Source: Flavobacterium panacis
GTDB taxonomy: Bacteria > Bacteroidota > Bacteroidia > Flavobacteriales > Flavobacteriaceae
Assembly (NCBI RefSeq): GCF_024649945.1
Contig: NZ_JANKMS010000003.1
Span: forward strand, 248,001-312,000
Direction: 5' to 3'
Length of the DNA: 64,000 bases
This document shows positions 1 to 8,370 of the stretch, piece after piece. The first letter of the stretch is position 1. Every line of letters starts with the position of its first letter. The notes below the pieces were generated by a model. It saw only the letters and a list, made by a program, of their open reading frames with translations. It was not told the DNA's origin and made no database searches. The translations under genes and the position numbers were made by a program.

Positions 1-151
1 TCCCTTCAGCATTCAATCCTAATTCTATCGGAATATGTGTTGCTGTAAGTTTTCCATTTGTCTGATTTATCAGGATTCCAAAACTATTTTCTTTTAAAAA
101 AGCTCTGATCTCTTCCTGATTTTCATTTTTATATAAGTCAGGTGTATGCAT
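1..151 (-). CDS. PaiB-like FMN-binding regulator, N-terminal fragment
   Basis: Only the first 50 codons lie in the window; the gene runs off the left edge. The reading frame begins MHTPDLYKNENQEEIRAFL and continues with a segment ending THIPIELG. This matches the start of the PaiB / FMN-binding split-barrel family, where an N-terminal (Y/H)TP motif is followed by a helix and a strand ending in THLPL. PaiB proteins are linked to protease and sporulation regulation in Bacillus, but most bacterial members have no proven role. It is transcribed away from murB's upstream side and separated from murB by a CACGAATT-type inverted repeat. The family call rests on a short stretch, so confidence is moderate. 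Confidence 0.6.
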   Translation of the reverse strand, partial: MHTPDLYKNENQEEIRAFLKENSFGILINQTNGKLTATHIPIELGLNAEG

Positions 152-165
152 TTTGTGTTGTTTTA

Positions 166-226
166 CTGTCACGAATTTCACAAATTTCCATGAATTAAAT
201 TTGTGCTAATTAGTGAAATTTGTGTT
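166..226. repeat. degenerate CACGAATT-type inverted repeat
   Basis: The stretch contains TCACGAATTTCACAAATT, then after a short gap AATTTGTG and GTGAAATTTGTG, forming an imperfect inverted repeat. It is a decayed member of the family seen in cleaner form near 4512, 5322 and 21199. It lies between the PaiB-like gene and the end of murB. Confidence 0.55.
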
Positions 227-1240
227 TTAAATCACATTCACTTCTGCTTCGATTTGAATGCCAAAAGTTTCAAAAACCGTTTTCTGAACTTCTTTTGAAA
301 CCGCCAAAATTTCCTGTCCAGTCGCGTTTCCGTAATTTACTAAAACCAAAGCCTGATTTTTGTGAACTCCTGCGTCACCAAAACGTTTTCCTTTAAAACC
401 GGCTTGTTCAATCAGCCAGCCTGCAGGGACTTTTACTTCGGTTTCAGAAACTTCGTAAAATTTCATTTCTGGGAATTTTTGATGAATTTTTTCGAAATCA
501 GATTTAGGTATAATTGGATTTTTGAAGAAGCTTCCGCTGTTTCCTAATTCTTTTGGATCGGGTAATTTACTTTGTCTAATGGCAATTACAGCATTACTCA
601 CATCTTTTAATGTTGGTTCTGTAATATTGTTTTTAGCCAATTCTGCTAAAATATCTCCGTAAGAAGTATTGATTTTATGATTGCGTTTGGTCAATTTAAA
701 AATAACCGAAGTAATAATATATTGGTTTTTTACTTCATGTTTGAAAATGCTTTCACGATAGCCGAAATTACATTCGTCATTTGTAAAAGTTTTCATTTCC
801 TGAGTTGCAATATTCATCGCTTCGCAAGAAACAAAAGTATCTTTTATTTCAGTTCCGTACGCGCCAATATTCTGTACTGGAGTTGTGCCTACATTTCCAG
901 GAATAAGCGACATGTTTTCTAAACCGCCAAAATTATTGTCGATGGTCCAAAGTACGAAATCGTGCCAAGTTTCACCGGCCTGACTTTCAACCCAGACAAA
1001 ATCGTCGTCTTCTTTTGTGATTTTTTTTCCTTTTAAATCAATATGAATAACCAAAGCGTCAATGTCTTTCGTTAAAAGCATATTGCTCCCACCTCCTAGA
1101 ATGAATTTTTTCTCGTCTTTGTTTTCTTGTAAAACTGTTTTTAATTCACTAATAGAATGAACGGCAACAAATTGTTTAGCACTAGCTTCAATACCAAAAG
1201 TGTTGTGTTTTTTTAAAGAAAAATTGGATTGGATTTCCAT
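227..1240 (-). CDS. murB: UDP-N-acetylmuramate dehydrogenase MurB
   Basis: MurB is the cytoplasmic FAD enzyme that reduces UDP-GlcNAc-enolpyruvate to UDP-MurNAc with NADPH, the second committed step of peptidoglycan synthesis. The 337-residue product has the FAD-binding PP-loop region with GGGSNML near residue 50, the segment SLIPGNVGTTPVQNIGAYG near residues 111-129, YRES, and the catalytic serine region GNSGSFFKNP near residue 233. Its length and the extra inserts are typical of type I MurB. The start ATG at 1240 gives MEIQSNFSLKKHNTFG, where HNTFG is the conserved N-terminal motif. It stands alone on the minus strand, 108 bases downstream of the aminotransferase gene. Confidence 0.95.
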   Translation of the reverse strand: MEIQSNFSLKKHNTFGIEASAKQFVAVHSISELKTVLQENKDEKKFILGGGSNMLLTKDIDALVIHIDLKGKKITKEDDDFVWVESQAGETWHDFVLWTIDNNFGGLENMSLIPGNVGTTPVQNIGAYGTEIKDTFVSCEAMNIATQEMKTFTNDECNFGYRESIFKHEVKNQYIITSVIFKLTKRNHKINTSYGDILAELAKNNITEPTLKDVSNAVIAIRQSKLPDPKELGNSGSFFKNPIIPKSDFEKIHQKFPEMKFYEVSETEVKVPAGWLIEQAGFKGKRFGDAGVHKNQALVLVNYGNATGQEILAVSKEVQKTVFETFGIQIEAEVNVI

Positions 1241-1348
1241 AAATAAAAGGCTTTTTAAGTTCCGAAACTTCGGAAAAATTCTGAGATCAAAAGTAACGAT
1301 TATAATTTATTTGAGTGGATTTTCTATAAAAAGACTTTTTTCAAAAAT

Positions 1349-2452
1349 TTACTTTATGGCTTCAATAAATTGTTGCATTTCTTTCATTGTGCCAATCGTG
1401 ATTCTAGTCCATTTTCCATTTTCTTCGTAAATTTTGGTTCCTTGTATGTTGTGATTTTCCAATTGTTTGAAATAATCTTTTTTGTAATTATCTAAAGAGA
1501 AATAAACAAAATTGGCGTGAGAAGGAATACAGGTTAAATTGAGTTTGGTGAGTTGTTCGATGGTGTATTTTTTTACTTCTTCATTTAATGAGTGAACTTC
1601 TTTAACAAATTTATCATCTTTTAAAGAAGCTATTGCTGCTGCTATTGAAACTACACTGACCGATAAATTAGGAGCAGATTTTAAAGCGCTCAGTTCGTCA
1701 ATTGTTGAAGAAGATGCAACAGCGTAACCAATTCTCGCGCCAGCCAAACCATACATTTTTGAAAAAGTTTTGGTAACAATTAGATTTTTGTTTTCCGATA
1801 CAAGGTTGCTAAGCGACTCTTCTTTTGTGAAATCGAGATAGGCTTCGTCAACAAAAACAATGGCTTTTTTTGAGGCTTCTTTTACAAAAGACACCAATTC
1901 GTTTCTATCGCATATCGTTCCTGTTGGATTATTAGGATTGCAGATGTAAACCATTTTAGTATCTGTGTCAATTGCTTTTAACATGGCAGCCAAATCATGT
2001 TTTTTGTCTGCAGTTAGTGGAACTGTGATTTTTTTAAGTCCTAATTTTTCAGATGGAAATGTCCAATAATCAAAAGTGGTTTCGGCTAGTACGAAATTGC
2101 CTTTTTGTAACGCAGTATATTGGAGAACTAAATCTAAAATTTCTGTTGAACCAGCTCCTAGAAGAATATTGCGATCTGAAACATTGTTTTTCTTAGCAAT
2201 AAGCGAAATTAATTCACCAGAAAGATCCCAGCCGTAACGATTGCTGTTATTGATGCTTTTCTGCATGGCGATGCGCGCCAGCGGAGAAGGACCGTACGGA
2301 TTTTCATTTGATCGCAATAAAATAGGAGATCTTTCTAAATCTGAAAAAATATACTTTTCAGGTGGAGTATTTGCAAATGCTTCAAATTGGCAAAAGCCTA
2401 ATCCTATTGCGCCTAAACTTACTTTTTTGAGCCAATCTCTTCTATTGTTCAT
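1349..2452 (-). CDS. Tat-exported HisC-like PLP aminotransferase
   Basis: The product (367 residues) is a fold-type I PLP aminotransferase close to histidinol-phosphate aminotransferases. Visible motifs are RSNENPYGPSP near residue 47, the cofactor-loop NPNNPTGT near residue 173, DEAYLDF, and SKMYGLAGARIGY with the Schiff-base lysine at 232. Unusually it begins MNNRRDWLKKVSLGAIGLGF, a twin-arginine (RRDWLKK) signal followed by a hydrophobic stretch, so the enzyme should be folded with its cofactor in the cytoplasm and exported to the periplasm. No other his genes are near, which argues against a role in histidine synthesis. The true substrate is unknown. Confidence 0.85.
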   Translation of the reverse strand: MNNRRDWLKKVSLGAIGLGFCQFEAFANTPPEKYIFSDLERSPILLRSNENPYGPSPLARIAMQKSINNSNRYGWDLSGELISLIAKKNNVSDRNILLGAGSTEILDLVLQYTALQKGNFVLAETTFDYWTFPSEKLGLKKITVPLTADKKHDLAAMLKAIDTDTKMVYICNPNNPTGTICDRNELVSFVKEASKKAIVFVDEAYLDFTKEESLSNLVSENKNLIVTKTFSKMYGLAGARIGYAVASSSTIDELSALKSAPNLSVSVVSIAAAIASLKDDKFVKEVHSLNEEVKKYTIEQLTKLNLTCIPSHANFVYFSLDNYKKDYFKQLENHNIQGTKIYEENGKWTRITIGTMKEMQQFIEAIK

Positions 2453-2503
2453 AATTTTTTCAGATTAAATTAAATCGTGTATTGAACAATATGTCGTTGA
2501 GAT

Positions 2504-3409
2504 TCAAGAAAAGTTACGAGGTTTTTTTTTCGGTTGAAGCGGAATAAAAACCAATAAAAGAAACCAAATTAAAAAACCTCCTCCTAAAGACATAAAGAAC
2601 CATTGTAATTTCTTGCCATTTCTTTTTTCAAAAGGTTCGTTATGTGCAATTAATAAAATAGGTTTCTTGAAATCGTAATGTGTGTTTTCTTCGATTGCAT
2701 CGTTAAAATTGTCATGTTTGTCTGTGTTTCCAAGTAATTCTAAATAGGTAAATTGTGTAAAATCTGTTCTTTTGAATTCTTCGTCAGATCTTTCAGCCAA
2801 TTCTTTGAATTTGAACTTCTTTTCGTCAATAGATAATCGATTGCTTATTTGAGATGAGTATCTTTCTCCTAACCAATAATCGCATTCGAATTTAGAGGTG
2901 TCTTTGGCTGTTTCTAAAATGGGCATTGCAACATAAATGGACATATTGAAATGCTCATTATTTTTTCCCGATACATCGCTGACTCTTACAGCACCATAAT
3001 TTTTTTTATCAATATATTTTTTTTGTAAAGTGTAATACTTTGTTTTTTCGTGTTTCTGAATGTCTGAAATTGTTTTAAGCGAAGTCAGTTTTCCTGTCGC
3101 TGTGCTCAAATATTCTTGAGCAATAATTGTTGATATTGCTATGGTAAAACCAGCCAAAAGTTGAAAACCATAAGATTTACGATCTTCTTTAAATTTTAAA
3201 AATCGTAATCTTGGACTTAGAAAAAAATAAATAAATATCCACGGCAATGCCATTGGGAGAAAGAATTTTAAAAGCGTTTCTTTTACAGAGAATAATTCGA
3301 GTTTTATAAATAAAAGCCAGTTTAAAAAGGTATAGATAAGAATGAAACTAATTGAAACAGCAATAAAAGGAAGGTAGATAAGTTTGATTTTTTCTAAAAG
3401 ATCTTTCAT
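2504..3409 (-). CDS. membrane protein of unknown function
   Basis: I do not recognise this 301-residue protein. The N-terminal part has two hydrophobic segments (about 14-35 and 45-65), a third around 83-100, then a polar extracytoplasmic region of about 150 residues rich in charged residues (containing YYTLQKKYIDKKNYGAVRVS), and a final transmembrane segment near 271-290 followed by a basic tail KKKPR. This layout suggests an inner-membrane protein with one large periplasmic domain. It is on the same strand as the glycosyltransferase upstream (37-base gap) and the Tat aminotransferase downstream, so co-transcription is possible. Confidence 0.6.
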   Translation of the reverse strand: MKDLLEKIKLIYLPFIAVSISFILIYTFLNWLLFIKLELFSVKETLLKFFLPMALPWIFIYFFLSPRLRFLKFKEDRKSYGFQLLAGFTIAISTIIAQEYLSTATGKLTSLKTISDIQKHEKTKYYTLQKKYIDKKNYGAVRVSDVSGKNNEHFNMSIYVAMPILETAKDTSKFECDYWLGERYSSQISNRLSIDEKKFKFKELAERSDEEFKRTDFTQFTYLELLGNTDKHDNFNDAIEENTHYDFKKPILLIAHNEPFEKRNGKKLQWFFMSLGGGFLIWFLLLVFIPLQPKKKPRNFS

Positions 3410-3446
3410 TCTTTGGATTCTATAATTTAGTAGGTTTTATTAAATA

Positions 3447-4496
3447 TTAGTTCAATTTGGAATTGAGCAACTCATGATATTTCTGTGAAATGATTTTCAT
3501 GTTAAGATCATAATTCGCGTTTTCTTCCACAAATTTCCTATTTTGAATAATGGCTTGATTTCGTATTTCTGGATTTTCAAAAGACCAAACTAGTTCTTCG
3601 GCAAGCATTTCGATGTTATCTATTCCAACTAATTGACCATTTTCTCGATGCGTAATCCAGCTTTGATTTCCAGGAATATCAGAAACTACAGGAAAGCAGT
3701 TGCAAGCCATTGCTTCAAACAAAGAGGCGGAAACGCCTTCTGTAATTGGCATGCTGATGTAAATGTTGGATTGCTGCAATAATTTAGGAAGTTCTGTGTT
3801 CGGAATTCTTCCTGTAAAAATTACTTTATTTTCGAGTTGAAGCTCTTTTGTTAAATCTTTCAAAAACTGCAATCTCGTTCCGTCTCCGACAATGGTCAAA
3901 GAAAAATCGATTCCTTTTTGGTTTAAAATTCCAAAAGCTTTTAAAATAGAATCATGGCGATATTCTGGTTGAAGCGAACGTGTTACAATAGCTTCAATTT
4001 TGTTTGAGTTATTTGTTGAAGGTGTAAAAAGCGATAAATCAATTCCTTTTGGAAGTATTACAACTTTATTCATATCAACACCCGTTTCTTTCATGTGAAT
4101 TGCCATAACAGGTCCCCAAGCATGAATTAAATGCGCTTTTTTAAAAGCATATTTCTGAATGATTTTTTTATAAAGGTATAAAGCAGAATCCTCCGGCCAT
4201 AAATCGGTTCGGCCTTGCTGTGCGATCGCTATGGTTTTAGATCCTGATATTGCAGCAAGAAAACCGTAACTGGTAGTTCTTTCTGCAATAACCATATCTG
4301 GTTTTTCTTTTTTAATGATTTTTCGAATGGTAATAGGGGCAAAAAAATACTCTAAAATACGTTTGAATCTTGAAGTGTTTGGTGTTTGAAGTTCCCAAGT
4401 GATAATGTCAAAATCGCCAAATTCTTTCAGGCCTTTCATCCAAGTTATGGCGTCGGCGCGATAAGATTCTCCAAGAAAAAGTATTTTTCTTTTCAT
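3447..4496 (-). CDS. glycosyltransferase family 4-like protein
   Basis: The 349-residue protein has the two-Rossmann GT-B layout of GT4 enzymes, which transfer a sugar from a nucleotide-sugar donor. The N-terminal half starts KRKILFLGESYRAD. The C-terminal half has the donor-binding features: LPKGIDLSLF near residue 150, VTRSLQPEYRHD, IVGDGTRLQFL, VIFTGRIP, and the acidic motif SMPITEGVSASLFEAMACNC (EX7E-type, near 252-271). No signal peptide is seen, so it should act at the cytoplasmic face on an envelope glycan or lipid-linked sugar. The acceptor cannot be inferred: no other polysaccharide genes flank it. Confidence 0.85.
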   Translation of the reverse strand: MKRKILFLGESYRADAITWMKGLKEFGDFDIITWELQTPNTSRFKRILEYFFAPITIRKIIKKEKPDMVIAERTTSYGFLAAISGSKTIAIAQQGRTDLWPEDSALYLYKKIIQKYAFKKAHLIHAWGPVMAIHMKETGVDMNKVVILPKGIDLSLFTPSTNNSNKIEAIVTRSLQPEYRHDSILKAFGILNQKGIDFSLTIVGDGTRLQFLKDLTKELQLENKVIFTGRIPNTELPKLLQQSNIYISMPITEGVSASLFEAMACNCFPVVSDIPGNQSWITHRENGQLVGIDNIEMLAEELVWSFENPEIRNQAIIQNRKFVEENANYDLNMKIISQKYHELLNSKLN

Positions 4497-4511
4497 TCAA
4501 GTGTGTTTTTT

Positions 4512-4573
4512 TTGCCACGAATTTCACGAATTTTCACAAATTAATTCGTGGCAATTCGTGAAATTCGTGGCAA
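4512..4573. repeat. CACGAATT-type inverted repeat
   Basis: A perfect 21-base inverted repeat (arms 4512-4532 and 4553-4573) with core GCCACGAATTTCACGAATT and a 20-base AT-rich loop lies between the DUF2461 gene and the glycosyltransferase, both on the minus strand. It could fold into a strong hairpin in the transcript. The same core recurs at 5322 and 21199. Confidence 0.85.
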
Positions 4574-4582
4574 CCTTCTTTT

Positions 4583-5260
4583 TTAAAATTCCTCAGTTTC
4601 TAAAGCACGATTGATAAAATCATTCAAAGGTTTAAGAGCAATTAGTTTTTGGCTCATTTTCTTTACGAAATCTTTTTCCAACACTTCGGAAACATTGTAA
4701 ACTTGAGTTGCTGTGAAACTTTTTAGTTTTAAATACTCAATTGCAGGATGGTCTTTTTCGTAACCGCGGGGCATACTTTTAAGAGAATTATTTTCGTTGA
4801 TGTCTAAATTTCCAAACTCTTTTTTAAAGTTTTTATCATTTAAAATTTCCTGTAAATCATCATAGAAAAAAGCAATTTCTTTACGGACTTTCTTTAAATC
4901 TTCCGCTTCAGGCGAATAAAATCCTCCGGCGATAAAACTGGCACCTTTTTCAATATGAACATAATATCCGGCACGGTTCGCGCCTTTTGCTCCTGTAGAC
5001 ATCCAAACGCCTAAATGTGCTTTGTATGGAGATTTATCTTTAGAAAAACGAATATCTCGGTTAATTCTAAAAGTACAGTTTTTAACTTCTAATAATTCTA
5101 AAGAAGGATCAAGTGGTTTCGTTTCATCAAGAAAATCACTCACCAATTGATGGTAATCTTTCTTGAAAACTTCGTATCTCTTTTTGTTTTCCTGAAACCA
5201 TTCTCGATTGTTGTTTTTTCTTAAATCGTCTAAAAATTGCAATGATTCTTTCGTAAGCAT
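4583..5260 (-). CDS. DUF2461 domain-containing protein
   Basis: This 225-residue cytoplasmic protein matches the DUF2461 (TIGR02453) family over its whole length. Diagnostic stretches are FLDDLRKNNNREWFQENKKR at residues 9-28, RINRDIRFSKDKSPYKAHLG near 66-85, and GYYVHIEKGASFIAGGFYSP near 99-118. The family is widespread and its biochemical role is unknown. It has no signal or membrane segments. It is a single gene flanked on both sides by CACGAATT-type inverted repeats, which suggests its own transcription unit. Confidence 0.88.
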   Translation of the reverse strand: MLTKESLQFLDDLRKNNNREWFQENKKRYEVFKKDYHQLVSDFLDETKPLDPSLELLEVKNCTFRINRDIRFSKDKSPYKAHLGVWMSTGAKGANRAGYYVHIEKGASFIAGGFYSPEAEDLKKVRKEIAFFYDDLQEILNDKNFKKEFGNLDINENNSLKSMPRGYEKDHPAIEYLKLKSFTATQVYNVSEVLEKDFVKKMSQKLIALKPLNDFINRALETEEF

Positions 5261-5321
5261 ATTCTTTTTTGTTTTATTGCAGTTAATGTTTGGGCTAATT
5301 TACTGATTTCTGAAGGAAAAG

Positions 5322-5438
5322 TTTGCCACGAATTTCACGAATTTGCACTAATTTTTAATTGCTTGAAGTTAAATTTTGACAAAGTTTCAAGCTTTGTCAA
5401 AGTTTTAATTTGTGTGAATTCGTGAAATTAGTGGCAAA
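5322..5438. repeat. CACGAATT-type inverted repeat
   Basis: The left arm TTTGCCACGAATTTCACGAA at 5322 onward is matched by an imperfect complementary arm near 5410-5438 containing GAATTCGTGAAATTAGTGGC. Between them sits a second small inverted pair (TTTGACAAAGTTTCAAGC/GCTTTGTCAAAG-like). The element fills the gap between DUF2461 and the end of recF. Confidence 0.75.
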
Positions 5439-5446
5439 AAACTAAA

Positions 5447-6526
5447 TCATAAATTAAATATCTTATAGCTCTGATGTGTCGATTTTACAATCGCTTCGGT
5501 TCTTTCTGGATGAGTATCAGAAATAAAAAGCTGTCCAAATGTTTCGCTGTTTACCATTTCTACAATCTTGGCTACACGAGTTTCATCTAACTTATCAAAG
5601 ATATCGTCAAACAAAAGAATAGGTTTTACGCCGCTTTGTTTTTTCAAGAATTCAAATTGTGCCAACTTTAAAGCAATCAGAAATGATTTTTGCTGACCTT
5701 GCGATCCGAATTTTTTTATCGGATGCGAATCAATTTCAAAAGACAAGTCATCTTTATGAATGCCGACAGTGGTGTAATGAAGTGCCCTGTCTTTGTTGAT
5801 GTTTTCTTGTAAAAGTATTAATAAGTCTTTTTCAAACAAATGACTTTCGTAAACCAGTTGCACAGATTCTTCAGATCCTGTAATGGCTTGGTGATGTACA
5901 TTAAATATAGGTATAAATTGTTCTAAGAAATTTTTTCGTTTTTCAAAGATTGATTTTCCGAATTCATTTAATTGTTCATTATATATAGATAAAGTGTCGT
6001 TGTCAAATGTATGATTGAGCGCAAAATACTTCAAAAGAGCATTTCGCTGTACAATCACTTTTTGGTATTGAATAAGCTGATGTAAATAAGTAGAATCTAG
6101 CTGCGAAATTACACTGTCCATAAATTTACGGCGTGTTTCGCTTCCTTCCACAATTAAATCTCTATCGGCTGGTGAAATAATTACAAGTGGAATAAATCCA
6201 ATATGATCAGAAAATTTATCGTATGCTTTTCCGTTTCGCTTTAATACTTTTTTCTGTCCTTTTTTTAAACTGCAAACAATCTGTTCTGTTCTTTCATTTT
6301 TTTCGAGCTCGGCATCAATTACAAAAAACTCTTCGCCGTGTTTGATATTTTGAACGGCAAGCGGATTAAAATAGCTTTTTCCATAAGCCAAATGGTAAAT
6401 AGCATCTAGAACGTTGGTTTTTCCAATGCCGTTTTTACCCACAAAGCAGTTGATTTTGATGTCGAAATCAAAACTAGCTTCAGAAAAGTTTTTATAATTG
6501 AATAAAGAGATTTTGTTTAAATGCAT
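5447..6526 (-). CDS. recF: DNA replication and repair protein RecF
   Basis: RecF is an SMC-like ABC ATPase that loads RecA at gaps together with RecO and RecR. The 359-residue product starts [19 protein letters not shown] and has Walker [10 protein letters not shown] near residues 30-38, the ABC signature-like segment [18 protein letters not shown] near 270-287, and Walker [16 protein letters not shown] near 302-316. All catalytic elements are intact and the length is normal. It is divergent from the TPR gene at 6769 rather than next to dnaN/dnaA, as is common in Bacteroidota. Confidence 0.95.
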   Translation of the reverse strand: MHLNKISLFNYKNFSEASFDFDIKINCFVGKNGIGKTNVLDAIYHLAYGKSYFNPLAVQNIKHGEEFFVIDAELEKNERTEQIVCSLKKGQKKVLKRNGKAYDKFSDHIGFIPLVIISPADRDLIVEGSETRRKFMDSVISQLDSTYLHQLIQYQKVIVQRNALLKYFALNHTFDNDTLSIYNEQLNEFGKSIFEKRKNFLEQFIPIFNVHHQAITGSEESVQLVYESHLFEKDLLILLQENINKDRALHYTTVGIHKDDLSFEIDSHPIKKFGSQGQQKSFLIALKLAQFEFLKKQSGVKPILLFDDIFDKLDETRVAKIVEMVNSETFGQLFISDTHPERTEAIVKSTHQSYKIFNL

Positions 6527-6768
6527 TTTTTAGGGACTCCAGATGTAAAATTTACTGTTTTGAATCAGTAAAAATTTGAGGGTGCAAATTACCGAAAATT
6601 ATCGATATAATTGAGTTCAGAGCGATTCTCAGCCGATTTATTTTGTTGCTTGAAAGAAACAAGATGCGAATAAGAAAAATATTTCTTTTAAAATAGTGAT
6701 AAAATTGAAATTTTTTACGTCATTTTCAATAAAAATTTTATTTTTGCCGTTCACTAAATAAATTTTAA
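6527..6768. promoter_or_regulatory. divergent promoter region recF / TPR gene; -7 box at 6739-6746
   Basis: This 242-base gap between divergent genes contains TATTTTTG at 6739-6746, a perfect TAnnTTTG -7 element about 20 bases before the start of the TPR gene. No good TTG -33 element lies 19 bases upstream. No clear -7 box was found for recF. There is no coding sequence in the gap. Confidence 0.6.
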
Positions 6769-7548
6769 ATGGCAACTTACAATAAAAGAGGATATAAGAC
6801 ACCAAAAGAAAAGGAAGTTAAAGAAGTTACAGAAGAACAACAGGTAATTATTGACGAAAAAGACAGTACAACAGCTGCTGTTTTCTCAAAATTAGATGAA
6901 ACGGCTTCTAAAACTGAGGATTGGGTGGCTAAGAATCAAAAAATCATTATTGGTTTAGTTGCTGGTATTGCGGTTGCTGCAATTGGATATTTAAGTTACC
7001 AAAAATTCATTGCAACTCCAAAACAAGATGAGGCTGCAAGCGAAATGTTTGTTGCTCAGCAAAACTTTGAAAAAGCAGTAAATGGTGTTTCTAGCGATTC
7101 ATTGTTCAAATTATCATTAAACGGTTCAGAAGGTAAATTCGGATTTATTAAAATCGCTGATGAATATTCTGGAACTGATGCTGGAAATTTAGCGAACTAC
7201 TATGCTGGTATGGCTTATTTAAATACAGGTAAATTTGACGAAGCTATTAAATATTTAGGTGAATTTAAATCTGAAGATGCAATTTTAAGTGCTTTAGCGA
7301 AAGGTGCAACTGGAGATGCTTATTCTCAAAAAAATAACCCAAAAGAAGCTTTGTCTTTCTATATTAAAGCTGCTGAATCTAACAAAAACGATTTTACTAC
7401 ACCTCGTTTCTTGTTAAAAGCTGGAAAAACGGCTTTAGCTTTAGGTCAGAAAGAAGATGCGTTAAAATATTTTAATGATATCAAAGATAATTACGACAGT
7501 GCTCCAGAAGCAGCATTAGTTGACGCTTTGATTGGATTAGCGCAATAA
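6769..7548 (+). CDS. TPR-containing single-pass membrane protein (YfgM-like)
   Basis: The 259-residue protein has a Lys/Glu-rich cytoplasmic N-terminus, one transmembrane segment near residues 60-78 (IIIGLVAGIAVAAIGYLSY), and a C-terminal extracytoplasmic part with TPR-like repeats such as YYAGMAYLNTGKFDEAIKYL near 145-164 and SFYIKAAESN near 202. This is the layout of YfgM-type proteins, which associate with the Sec translocon and periplasmic chaperones in Escherichia coli; that link is an analogy only. It precedes ribH by 85 bases, a gap that carries a small TTAGATTTTAGA-type inverted repeat. Confidence 0.8.
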   Translation: MATYNKRGYKTPKEKEVKEVTEEQQVIIDEKDSTTAAVFSKLDETASKTEDWVAKNQKIIIGLVAGIAVAAIGYLSYQKFIATPKQDEAASEMFVAQQNFEKAVNGVSSDSLFKLSLNGSEGKFGFIKIADEYSGTDAGNLANYYAGMAYLNTGKFDEAIKYLGEFKSEDAILSALAKGATGDAYSQKNNPKEALSFYIKAAESNKNDFTTPRFLLKAGKTALALGQKEDALKYFNDIKDNYDSAPEAALVDALIGLAQ

Positions 7549-7633
7549 ATATTATTGTAGAGTTAAGATTTTAGATTTTAGATTCGTAATTTAGCAATCT
7601 GAAATTTATAAATCTAATATCTAAAATATACAG

Positions 7634-8206
7634 ATGGCTACTGAAAATAAAAATCTATCAGAATACGATAAAAACACAATCCCAAATGCGAAAGACTTTC
7701 GATTTGGGATTGTTGTTTCTGAATGGAATGATACTATAACAGAAGGGCTTTACAATGGAGCTTTTGAAGCTTTGGTTGATTGTGATGTTCCTGCTCAACA
7801 AATTATCCGTTGGAATGTTCCAGGGAGTTTTGAGTTGATTTATGGAGCAAAAAAAATGCTTCAGACGCAAAATGTAGACGCTGTTATCGTAATTGGTTGC
7901 GTTATTCAGGGAGAAACTAAACATTTTGATTTTGTATGCGAAGGCGTTACACAAGGAATTAAAGATTTGAATGTACAAACCGATATTCCTGTTATTTTCT
8001 GTGTTTTAACAGATAATAATATGCAGCAGTCTATTGATAGAAGTGGGGGAGTTCATGGAAATAAAGGAACCGAAGCTGCTATAGCTGCAATTAAAATGGC
8101 GTATATTCGTCAACAGGCTTCTATTGCTCACGCTTTCAATCAGCCATTATTGACTTCGGGAGCGCTTCAAATTGAGGATTCTCCACGAAAAATAGAGAAC
8201 GAATAA
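7634..8206 (+). CDS. ribH: 6,7-dimethyl-8-ribityllumazine synthase
   Basis: RibH condenses 5-amino-6-ribitylamino-uracil with dihydroxybutanone phosphate, the penultimate step of riboflavin synthesis; it forms cytoplasmic icosahedral or pentameric shells. Motifs in order are FRFGIVVSEWNDTITEGLYNG (substrate Trp region), NVPGSFELIYGAK, VIGCVIQGETKHFDFVC with the catalytic His region (GETKHFDF), PVIFCVLTDNNMQQ and HGNKGTEAA. The 190-residue length includes a short N-terminal and C-terminal extension. A strong terminator follows. Confidence 0.95.
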   Translation: MATENKNLSEYDKNTIPNAKDFRFGIVVSEWNDTITEGLYNGAFEALVDCDVPAQQIIRWNVPGSFELIYGAKKMLQTQNVDAVIVIGCVIQGETKHFDFVCEGVTQGIKDLNVQTDIPVIFCVLTDNNMQQSIDRSGGVHGNKGTEAAIAAIKMAYIRQQASIAHAFNQPLLTSGALQIEDSPRKIENE

Positions 8207-8230
8207 AACACTTTTGTTTTAAAAATATTT

Positions 8231-8274
8231 AAACCTATACTGTGTCACAATAGTATAGGTTTTTTGTTTTTTTT
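8231..8274 (+). terminator. rho-independent terminator after ribH
   Basis: An 11-bp stem (AAACCTATACT at 8231-8241 with AGTATAGGTTT at 8252-8262) with a 10-base loop is followed by a T-rich run to about 8274. Confidence 0.9.
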
Positions 8275-8311
8275 ATGATATCTCTTATTCTGAAAGCCAA
8301 CCAAAATTTAC

Positions 8312-8319
8312 TAAATTTG
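8312..8319 (+). promoter_or_regulatory. -7 box TAAATTTG of the mutL operon
   Basis: A perfect TAnnTTTG element lies 52 bases before the mutL ATG and downstream of the ribH terminator, fitting an independent promoter for mutL and the following genes. The -33 TTG is not well conserved. Confidence 0.6.
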
Positions 8320-8370
8320 TATTTCTTGGTTTATAAAAACTAATCTAAACTTTAAAACTATTTTTGCTTA

